DNA from: an uncultured Campylobacter sp.
GTDB lineage: Bacteria; Actinomycetota; Actinomycetes; Mycobacteriales; Mycobacteriaceae
Length of the DNA stretch: 8,869 nucleotides
Reading direction: 5' to 3'
Assembly: GCA_943913625.1 (NCBI GenBank)
Contig: CALTYW010000098.1
Coordinates: 1 to 8,869 of the forward strand
The position numbers were made by a program, and so were the translations under genes. The notes beneath the pieces are model-generated. The model was given only the letters and a program-made list of their open reading frames with translations, ran no database searches and was not told the origin of the DNA. Positions 1-5,012 of this stretch are shown in pieces (within the stretch, counting starts at the first letter, position 1; the number at the start of each line of letters is the position of its first letter).

Positions 1-71
1 GGCCATCGGGGCTCGAACCCGCGACCAGCGGAATATGAGTCCGCGGCTCTAACCGACTGAGCTATAGCCCC
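1..71 (-). tRNA. tRNA with CAU anticodon (elongator Met or Ile2), 3' end cut by window edge
   Basis: Read on the minus strand, the sequence folds as a cloverleaf. It has a 5' acceptor strand GGGGCTA, a D-stem GCTC/GAGC around the loop AGTCGGTTA, and an anticodon stem GCGGA/TCCGC around the loop CTCATAT. The anticodon is CAT (plus-strand positions 35-37). The T-arm is GCGGG-TTCGAGC-CCCGA and the 3' acceptor strand starts TGGCC. The last two acceptor bases and the 3' end lie outside the window. The anticodon stem lacks the three consecutive G-C pairs of initiator tRNA, so this is not tRNA-fMet. A CAU anticodon can belong to elongator tRNA-Met or to tRNA-Ile2, whose wobble C is changed to lysidine. 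The TGGTCGC variable/T-arm junction recalls bacterial tRNA-Ile2, but I cannot decide. The outermost T-stem pair (plus-strand positions 22 and 6) is a G/A mismatch. Confidence 0.9.
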
Positions 72-93
72 AGACACTACGCGTGCCACAAAC

Positions 94-123
94 ATTCTAA
101 GCGGAACAGTTACCCACTGAAAA
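94..123 (-). promoter_or_regulatory. Candidate promoter of the tRNA gene
   Basis: On the minus strand, TAGAAT (99 down to 94) fits the actinobacterial -10 pattern TAnAnT. A weak -35-like TTTTCA (123 down to 118) lies 18 bases upstream. The predicted start, near position 87, leaves a short leader before the tRNA 5' end at 71. The tRNA may therefore be transcribed independently of the hydrolase gene, which ends at 149 on the same strand. I see no clear terminator hairpin between that stop codon and the tRNA. Confidence 0.4.
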
Positions 124-148
124 TTAGCCTGTCTCCGCGCTGGTGTTG

Positions 149-1069
149 CTACGAATTTCGTGCCATGCGCTGCCCAATGAGCGCTTCGAATTGATCCCAT
201 CTGTCACGGAACAGGCTGCCGTGTGGTTCTAAACAGGCGTAACTAATAAGATTGGGTTCCCTCAAATCTTCGTTCCCCCCATTAGCTAAATCATCGCCAA
301 CGGAATAGAACCAGTGCGTTTCCTTTCGTGAGCCCTCGAATCGGAGCAGGGAAAGCGCGTCGGGGAAATCAAGCCCGTAATAGTCCAATGACGAAATGAG
401 GCTAGCTTGACCGTTGTGTTCAACCCATTTGCCGAGATTTGTAGCGTATCCGCTCAGGATGAGTTGATTATCTTCAAAGTAAGGCGAGATCAACGCTGCT
501 ATGTTAGCGCCTTTACTGGAGCCGATCAATGTGACTTCTGAGTCCGAAATCGAATAACTCGCTAAATGCTTCCGGATAATCCCAACGATTTGTTGACGGG
601 GATCCAACCCACTGTTGGTGGCAAGCATATACGACCCGTTCGCGAAGTAAGGGTCTTGAAACGATATATACAAGCAGTCATCGAAGCCGAACTTTTCCGC
701 GGCCACGACTCCATAAGGTGCAGCAAAACCCCGATTCCCTCGATAAGGCGGGAACATCACAATCGCGTGAGTTGGTTCCCCCCTTACCACCACTCTGAAT
801 TTGACATCACCCTCGCAGGTCAACCGTTGATTGCGGTCGTAGGCTTCCTGCTCGAGGGTAGTAAACGGGTCTTCTCCGAAGCTCAATTCTTCTCGTACTT
901 GCGGACCGGGGCCGTAAAGAACAGGCCGCTCCTGCATTGGAACATTCAAGTAGTAATGCTCCCGGTCACCTTTAGCCATGACGAACGGATAGAGTCGTCC
1001 GTTGCTCTCAAGAACGAAACGCGTGAAGTCCTCTAGCGGCTCAGTGAGAACCTTGAAACTGTAAAGCAT
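149..1069 (-). CDS. Alpha/beta-hydrolase-like protein of unknown substrate, partner of wecB
   Basis: This is a 306-residue protein that I do not recognise by name. A nucleophile-elbow motif GSSKG (residues 183-187, serine 185) follows the strand SEVTLI. A possible acid lies in FYSVGDD (Asp259 or Asp260), and a histidine in EPHGS (His283) is in the right order and spacing for a Ser-Asp-His triad of an alpha/beta-hydrolase fold. An upstream strand with MFPPYRGNRG (about 105-114) could hold the oxyanion hole. Residues 1-90 look like a separate N-terminal domain. No signal peptide or membrane segment is visible, so it is probably cytoplasmic. The ATG overlaps the wecB stop by one base (TGATG) with AGGGG just upstream, indicating translational coupling. 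Similar GSSKG-bearing domains occur, as I recall, in capsule-associated (XcbB/CpsF-like) and accessory secretion (Asp2-like) proteins. A role in acylation, deacylation or export of a ManNAc-containing glycan is inference only. Confidence 0.75.
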   Translation of the reverse strand: MLYSFKVLTEPLEDFTRFVLESNGRLYPFVMAKGDREHYYLNVPMQERPVLYGPGPQVREELSFGEDPFTTLEQEAYDRNQRLTCEGDVKFRVVVRGEPTHAIVMFPPYRGNRGFAAPYGVVAAEKFGFDDCLYISFQDPYFANGSYMLATNSGLDPRQQIVGIIRKHLASYSISDSEVTLIGSSKGANIAALISPYFEDNQLILSGYATNLGKWVEHNGQASLISSLDYYGLDFPDALSLLRFEGSRKETHWFYSVGDDLANGGNEDLREPNLISYACLEPHGSLFRDRWDQFEALIGQRMARNS

Positions 1070-2235
1070 CAGGCCCCTAGCCCGGAGCGAGTCCCAATGT
1101 TCGGCGAGAAGTCTGGCAAACGCTCCCCGACCCCACCAAGCTGGGCGAGCGCCGCGACAGTTCTTGCTGCTGCCTGACCGTCGCCATAGGGATTGATGGC
1201 GTGAACCATCTTCCGATAACTCTTATCGTTATTGAGAAGGTGGGAAACCTCCCTCACGATTCCTTCCCAATCTGAGCCAATCAATTTCACTGTCCCTGCT
1301 TCGAGTGCCTCAGGCCGCTCTGTGTTTGACCTCATCACAAGCACAGGGACGCCCAAGGCTGGGGCTTCTTCCTGAATGCCCCCCGAGTCCGTAAGGATCA
1401 ACGCTGCAGATCTCATGAGACCCGTGAACTGATCGTAAGGCAACGGAGCTGTTACAAGAATGTTCTCCACTCCTTTGACCTCCGACTCAATCGGGTTACG
1501 AACCATCGGATTTGGATGCAGTGGGAGCACAAGCTGGAAATCCGGATAGCGGGTTGCGATAGCCCGAATCGCTCGCCCGATCCCTTCCATTTCACCCAAG
1601 TTTTCTCTGCGATGAGAAGTGACGAGAATAATTGGTTTTTCGGATTCAACCGCTCTTGAGATCCGAGAGTCAGCGAATTCAACATCCCATCCCGCAGCAA
1701 TTTCCAGCGCATCGATGACAGTGTTGCCAGTGGTCGCAATTCGCCCACCCGGAACCCCTTCATCAATGAGATTCTGCTTCGCCGAAGGTGTAGGTGCTAG
1801 GTGCAGCTGTGAAACCTGCGAGATCATCTTTCGGTTTCCTTCCTCAGGAAACGGTGAGTCCAGATCTCCAGTTCTCAAACCCGCTTCTAGGTGGGCGATG
1901 TCTACTCTTCGGTGAAACCCCGCTATTGCACCAGCCAAAGCGCTAGTTGTATCACCTTGCACGATCACTGCCTGCGGTTCGACTTCAGCTATGACTCTAT
2001 CCAATCCGGATACGCAACGCGCCAAGAAGGTGCTAAGCGACTGCCCACTTTCCATTAGGTCGAGATCGAAGTTCGGGCGAATTCCAAATCGTTCAGTCAC
2101 AGCGTGCAGCATCTCTCGATGTTGTCCCGTGGACGCACCGATGACTTCGAACCTAGAGTCAGCTTTGAGTTGTCGGATAACCGGGGCGAGCTTGATGGCC
2201 TCCGGTCTCGTGCCAAACACCGCCAGCACCTTCAT
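1069..2235 (-). CDS. wecB: UDP-N-acetylglucosamine 2-epimerase, non-hydrolysing
   Basis: This cytosolic enzyme interconverts UDP-GlcNAc and UDP-ManNAc, the precursor of ManNAc or ManNAcA units in surface polysaccharides. With the ATG at 2233-2235 the protein is 388 residues, usual for WecB/MnaA. It starts MKVLAVFGTRPEAIK and carries QGDTTS, HLEAGLRT, PFPEEGNRK, SHRRENLG, LHPNP and DSGGIQEEAP. Under this numbering Asp95, Glu117 and Glu131 fall at the positions known to be catalytic in E. coli WecB. The catalytic histidine is His208 in SHRREN. This supports the ATG over an in-frame TTG 21 bases upstream at 2254-2256, although the ribosome binding site before the ATG is weak. It forms an overlapping pair with the downstream hydrolase gene. 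No ManNAc dehydrogenase, glycosyltransferase or flippase is in the window, so the glycan is unknown. Composition is less GC-rich than that of ftsB and the SWIM gene. Confidence 0.95.
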   Translation of the reverse strand: MKVLAVFGTRPEAIKLAPVIRQLKADSRFEVIGASTGQHREMLHAVTERFGIRPNFDLDLMESGQSLSTFLARCVSGLDRVIAEVEPQAVIVQGDTTSALAGAIAGFHRRVDIAHLEAGLRTGDLDSPFPEEGNRKMISQVSQLHLAPTPSAKQNLIDEGVPGGRIATTGNTVIDALEIAAGWDVEFADSRISRAVESEKPIILVTSHRRENLGEMEGIGRAIRAIATRYPDFQLVLPLHPNPMVRNPIESEVKGVENILVTAPLPYDQFTGLMRSAALILTDSGGIQEEAPALGVPVLVMRSNTERPEALEAGTVKLIGSDWEGIVREVSHLLNNDKSYRKMVHAINPYGDGQAAARTVAALAQLGGVGERLPDFSPNIGTRSGLGA

Positions 2236-2304
2236 CGGACTACCATTCCCGAACAACCTCGCCTACTTATTTTCCGCTCGAACTCGACTAATTGCCTTGG
2301 CACA

Positions 2305-2310
2305 ATCATA
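2305..2310 (-). promoter_or_regulatory. Candidate -10 element for wecB-hydrolase unit
   Basis: On the minus strand TATGAT is a good -10 hexamer. It would start transcription near 2298 and give a leader of about 60 bases before the wecB ATG. I find no convincing -35 at 16-18 bases upstream. Confidence 0.3.
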
Positions 2311-2480
2311 ATGGACAGTCCCAAAACCACTTCATGGCGCTCAAACCAAGAGAATCTTCGTAGCTGACTACTGCCGAACGATAGAGATCAAGAAAAAGCG
2401 GTAGTCAACCTAAGACAACTGTCGCCTCAGCAAAACGGGGGCTGGCGCCCTTCGTCGCGGTGGCCCGGCATCCAGTCGGG

Positions 2481-2486
2481 TATAGT
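2481..2486 (+). promoter_or_regulatory. Candidate plus-strand -10 element for a small RNA
   Basis: The hexamer TATAGT matches the corynebacterial -10 pattern TAnAnT and would place a start near 2493. No good -35 is present (CGGTGG occupies the 17-base-spacing position), which is common in actinobacteria. No plus-strand gene begins downstream; ppx2 ends convergently at 2568. Confidence 0.35.
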
Positions 2487-2492
2487 TCCGTG

Positions 2493-2575
2493 TGGCGGAT
2501 AATCCGCAGCTTGCCGCGGGCCCTTTCCACACAGTCGAGTCAATCGGTGGGGTCTGCGGCAAGCCCGTTATTTTT
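2493..2575 (+). ncRNA. Putative structured small RNA convergent with ppx2
   Basis: The predicted transcript is about 83 bases. Its main element is a stem of GCTTGCCGCGGGCCCT (2509-2524) with GGGGTCTGCGGCAAGC (2549-2564). Nine outer pairs are Watson-Crick and three inner positions are G-U pairs. In minus-strand RNA these three would be A-C mismatches, so the structure favours plus-strand transcription. A smaller hairpin GCGGA/TCCGC (2495-2499 with 2503-2507) precedes it. GTGTGG (2490-2495) could alternatively pair with CCACAC (2527-2532), which would compete with the small hairpin. The main stem is followed by CCGTTATTTTT. I do not recognise a known RNA family. The alternative is that this is simply the ppx2 transcription terminator, or a bidirectional one. 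Confidence 0.33.
2509..2575 (+). terminator. Intrinsic terminator-like hairpin, plus orientation
   Basis: The 16-bp stem described for the putative small RNA is followed after three bases by TTATTTTT (2568-2575), giving a U-rich RNA end. The loop is long (24 bases) for a simple terminator, and the T-run lies inside the last codons and stop of ppx2. On the minus strand the same repeat follows the ppx2 stop immediately but keeps only nine contiguous pairs and has no U-run after it. Termination in that direction would be weaker. Confidence 0.45.
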
Positions 2576-3500
2576 GCATTCCTAGAACCATCCCATCCAA
2601 GATATCTTTTTCGCTGACAAGAAAGCTGTCTACGCGGGATGAGGCCGCAACATAAGCCATGAGCTGTTCAACCACTGTCGCGCCAGACCCGATTACATCA
2701 GCGCGACCTGGGTGCACCACGGGGTTCAGGCGACGTTGTATGGCGGTCTTGGTTCGCAGATCCTCGGTCACTTCTTCCATTTGTCTAAATGGAATCTCTG
2801 ACAGGTGGATGAGGTTAGCATCATACTGATTCAAACCTCGGGCGAGGGCCGCAAGCGTCGTAAAAGTCCCTGCACAGCCAACGTAAGTGCGCGCCCGGGC
2901 GAATGGCACTACCTGCGCGGCCAGAACGATTTGATCGTCGATATATGCGCGTGCGGCGGCGGTTTCGCTTTCGCTCGGCGGGTCAGATTTCATGAAGCGC
3001 TCCGTGATCCGCACGCACCCCATCTGTGTAGACACCGCATGAATTCCACTTTCGGTCTCCATCACAAACTCGGTAGAGCCACCCCCTAAATCGATAACGC
3101 AGAACGGCCCACGAGTCGAATCTAGGTCGGCAGTGGCGCCCGCGAACGAAAGTGCTGCTTCTTCCTCTCCGGAGATCACCTCCGCAGCTGCATCCGGCTG
3201 GATCCTCCCCAAGAGTTCGCGGGTCATAGCGAAAAACTTGTCGCGGTTGGTGGCATCGCGGGTTGCCGACGTCGCTACCATGCGGACACGAGTGACCTGT
3301 TCACGCGCCATCTCGTCCACATACGTATTGAGTGCTTCTCTTGTGCGCTCAATCGCTTCAGGAGCGAACACCCCCGTCTCATCAACGCCTTGGCCGAGAC
3401 GAACGATCGTGTTGCGGCGGGAGACCTCACCGGTTTGAGTGTCGTGGATCAGTAGACGAATGGAGTTCGTCCCGCAATCGACAGCAGCTACTCGGGTCAT
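2568..3500 (-). CDS. ppx2: Ppx/GppA-family exopolyphosphatase (Ppx2 type)
   Basis: This 310-residue protein has the ASKHA (actin-like) phosphatase fold that releases phosphate from polyphosphate ends or from pppGpp. The N-terminal phosphate-binding motif is AVDCGTNSIRLL (about residues 6-17). SGEEEA (110-115) supplies the expected catalytic Glu. IDLGGGSTE (136-144) contains Asp137 and Glu144, which correspond by spacing to Asp143 and Glu150 of E. coli PPX. It is the short form (about 310 residues), without the C-terminal HD-like domains of E. coli PPX and GppA, as in actinobacterial Ppx1 and Ppx2. Its ATG overlaps the DUF501 stop by four bases (ATGA), so the two are probably co-translated. 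The eno-ftsB-DUF501-ppx2 neighbourhood identifies it as the Ppx2 paralogue. In C. glutamicum two such enzymes are reported to hydrolyse polyphosphate; substrate preference here cannot be read from sequence. Confidence 0.93.
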   Translation of the reverse strand: MTRVAAVDCGTNSIRLLIHDTQTGEVSRRNTIVRLGQGVDETGVFAPEAIERTREALNTYVDEMAREQVTRVRMVATSATRDATNRDKFFAMTRELLGRIQPDAAAEVISGEEEAALSFAGATADLDSTRGPFCVIDLGGGSTEFVMETESGIHAVSTQMGCVRITERFMKSDPPSESETAAARAYIDDQIVLAAQVVPFARARTYVGCAGTFTTLAALARGLNQYDANLIHLSEIPFRQMEEVTEDLRTKTAIQRRLNPVVHPGRADVIGSGATVVEQLMAYVAASSRVDSFLVSEKDILDGMVLGMQK

Positions 3501-4069
3501 GCGAGTCCCTCCCCCGCTTCATCAAGCGTGATTCCGAGATCGTCAACTGTCGGCCAATCAGCGGGGATTGCAGTGCCCCTAAGGTTTCCGTGTGCTGCGG
3601 CGAGAGCAACGGCCTCGGTGCCAAAACGGACGCGTCCTGGACCTTCAGCGAGCGCATAGGCGATGAGTACGTGGAGGCACTTCACGCGCTCGGGCATTCC
3701 ACCGCCGGAAAAATCGGTCCCCAAATCCTTGATTGCGTTGCGTTCAGCCAAGTAGTGCGCGTGAGCAGCTTGGTAATCGCGACGCAGTGTCTCGCCGGCT
3801 TCTGAATCGGCGTTGAGGCGGGACTCCATCCACTTCATCACCTGCGCCACCTCAAGGCGCGACGCCTCCGCGGTCAGTCGGGGGTCCGTGAGGTAGTAGA
3901 GAGTGGGAAACGGCGTGCCATCGTCAAGCTTCGGCGCTGTTTTCACTACTGCTGGCACGCCATCTGGAGTCGTATACGCGATCGCAAGAACACCACGCGG
4001 GGGGCGGCCAAGCTGCTGCGCAACAACTGCGAGCTGTTCATCGGTTGGTGGGGTGTGCATGGGGGCCAT
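3497..4069 (-). CDS. DUF501 family protein, function unknown
   Basis: This 190-residue protein belongs to the DUF501 family found between ftsB and ppx2 in actinobacteria (M. tuberculosis Rv1025). The family core is visible as RPPRGVLAIAY (22-32), VVKTAPKLDDGTPFPTLYYL (41-60) and DPRLTAEASRLE (62-73). RDYQAAHAHYLAERN and GGGMPERVKCLHVLIAYALA follow in the second half. From memory, many family members carry a CPCG-type pair and another Cys before PR. Here those places read TTPDG and LTDPR, and the only cysteine I see is in VKCLH, so metal binding at that site looks unlikely. The ATG at 4067-4069 is used; a second ATG three codons in (4058-4060) is equally possible because neither has a strong ribosome binding site. 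It is coupled to ppx2 by an ATGA overlap and divergent from the small plus-strand gene. No biochemical role is established as far as I know. Confidence 0.9.
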   Translation of the reverse strand: MAPMHTPPTDEQLAVVAQQLGRPPRGVLAIAYTTPDGVPAVVKTAPKLDDGTPFPTLYYLTDPRLTAEASRLEVAQVMKWMESRLNADSEAGETLRRDYQAAHAHYLAERNAIKDLGTDFSGGGMPERVKCLHVLIAYALAEGPGRVRFGTEAVALAAAHGNLRGTAIPADWPTVDDLGITLDEAGEGLA

Positions 4070-4130
4070 TGTCCCACACCCGCACTCCCAGCCTGAACGC
4101 GAAGCATCCTCTCCCTATGGGCTGTTGGTC

Positions 4131-4136
4131 TAGCCT
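4131..4136 (+). promoter_or_regulatory. Candidate -10 element giving a leaderless transcript
   Basis: TAGCCT fits the TAnnnT pattern and is followed by seven bases and then the A of the ATG at 4144. This is the spacing expected if transcription starts at the start codon. AGAAGG (4137-4142) lies only one base before the ATG, too close to act as a normal ribosome binding site, so a leaderless mRNA is the simpler reading. Confidence 0.4.
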
Positions 4137-4143
4137 AGAAGGC

Positions 4144-4416
4144 ATGTATCAATATGTCATCGGCGCCGCCGCAGGTTACGTGCTGGGGTCCAAAGCGGGC
4201 AGGAAGCGCTATCACCAGATAGTCAATGCAGCTCAGGCCGTCGCCAACTCGCCTGTGACGAAGCAAGTCACCCAGTCAGCACGCAAAGCGATTGCAAACA
4301 AAATTGATCCAGAACCCCGGATGCGTGAGGTCAAGGACCTGAAGCGGCGCAGCCAGCTCCGTGGCAGCAAACAGCGAGAGGTTGAGGATCAAATTTACGA
4401 ACCCGACCAGGATTAA
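4144..4416 (+). CDS. Small basic protein with glycine-rich N-terminal membrane segment
   Basis: This is a 90-residue protein of unknown function. The start MYQYVIGAAAGYVLGSKAGR resembles the N-terminus of small actinobacterial proteins of the form IGAAxGYVLGxxAGRxRY, related to YtxH-like proteins. A short hydrophobic glycine/alanine segment (residues 4-16) is followed by a positively charged stretch, and the rest is hydrophilic. Residues 60-83 are rich in Lys, Arg and Glu and the C-terminus is acidic. It is probably anchored in the inner membrane with the bulk in the cytoplasm. The frame remains open 99 bases upstream, but the family-like N-terminus and the -10 spacing favour this ATG. It runs opposite to its neighbours: its stop is five bases from the ftsB stop (convergent), with no terminator hairpin visible between them. 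It interrupts the order ftsB-DUF501-ppx2. Confidence 0.8.
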   Translation: MYQYVIGAAAGYVLGSKAGRKRYHQIVNAAQAVANSPVTKQVTQSARKAIANKIDPEPRMREVKDLKRRSQLRGSKQREVEDQIYEPDQD

Positions 4417-4421
4417 CGGGG

Positions 4422-5012
4422 TTACTCGGCCGAATTGGCCGGAGCCTCCGGTTCCGGGACCGGGGCTTGTTCAGGCGCCGGAACCGGGGCGGGTGCGTCC
4501 TCTGGGGCGGGGTTGGGGGAATCGTCGATAAGCGGGGGCTCCTCTTGCGCGGGGAGTGCGCGCAGGGAGTCCCAGAGGACCTGGGGTACGCTGCGGTCGT
4601 CGGGGATGTTGTCGCGAGAGGTGGTGATGGGCTCGGAGGCGGTCATGCGGGGGTCGATGATCCGCCAGGCGGTCTCGCCCTCCTCCATCACGCCGAGGCG
4701 GCGGCGGGCCTCCTGTTTCATGAAGGCCTCGTCCTCGTACATCGCGATGTCGCGCTCCAGGTCCTGCTTCTGCGCCTCCAGGGCCGCAATGGAGTCCTGG
4801 GCGCGGGCGATCTCCGCGCGGCCCTCGTAGTAGTTGCGAAGCGGCGCGGCGATGGCGAAGAGGACGAGCAGGGTCACGCCAAGGAGGATTACCACGCTCG
4901 GTAGGTCCTGCTGCGGGAATTTCACGCCCCGGCGGGTGGTGCCGGCGGCGGCGCGCTGCGCGTTCTCGCGGTCGCGGCTGGCCACCGGGACCGTGCTGGG
5001 GCGGCGCTTCAT
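4422..5012 (-). CDS. ftsB: Septum formation initiator protein FtsB/DivIC type
   Basis: This 196-residue bitopic membrane protein belongs to the FtsB/DivIC family, which bridges FtsQ and FtsL in the division complex. A basic cytoplasmic N-terminus (1-36) precedes one transmembrane helix (about 39-57). The extracytoplasmic coiled coil follows (about 62-95, including EIARAQDSIAALEAQKQDLE). Next is the family signature EARRRLGVMEEGETAWRIID (101-120). The C-terminal tail (about 155-196) is rich in Pro, Ala and Glu and is probably unstructured; it may reach into the cell wall. The ATG directly follows the TAG stop of the SWIM gene with no spacer, so translation is likely coupled. Only a weak GGATC precedes it. 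Position downstream of eno matches C. glutamicum divIC and M. tuberculosis Rv1024, although two extra modules separate it from eno here. The gene is strongly GC-rich. Confidence 0.92.
   Translation of the reverse strand: MKRRPSTVPVASRDRENAQRAAAGTTRRGVKFPQQDLPSVVILLGVTLLVLFAIAAPLRNYYEGRAEIARAQDSIAALEAQKQDLERDIAMYEDEAFMKQEARRRLGVMEEGETAWRIIDPRMTASEPITTSRDNIPDDRSVPQVLWDSLRALPAQEEPPLIDDSPNPAPEDAPAPVPAPEQAPVPEPEAPANSAE

Larger units (their letters stand above)
2236..2567. other. Non-coding stretch between wecB and ppx2
   Basis: These 332 bases hold no convincing gene; the plus-strand open frames here are shadows running on from wecB. The left third should carry the wecB promoter and leader. The right end (about 2481-2567) holds a -10-like hexamer and strong inverted repeats, annotated separately. 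In the middle, GACTAC (2366-2371) pairs with GTAGTC (2401-2406) across a 29-base loop. That is too weak to interpret. Confidence 0.6.

Noticed and set aside
566..1036. A 156-codon plus-strand open frame inside the hydrolase gene
   Set aside because: The minus-strand frame spans the whole interval, overlaps wecB by one base and has a nucleophile-elbow motif. The plus-strand product has no family features.
2104..2367. An 87-codon plus-strand open frame running from wecB into the gap
   Set aside because: Most of it lies antisense to conserved wecB codons and the remainder shows no recognisable protein or clear ribosome binding site.
2366..2406. Inverted repeat GACTAC/GTAGTC as a terminator
   Set aside because: There are only six contiguous pairs with a 29-base loop and no T-run, consistent with chance.
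4045..4143. A longer N-terminus for the small plus-strand protein
   Set aside because: The extra 33 residues look unlike the family, precede the typical hydrophobic start and would lie upstream of the likely -10 element.
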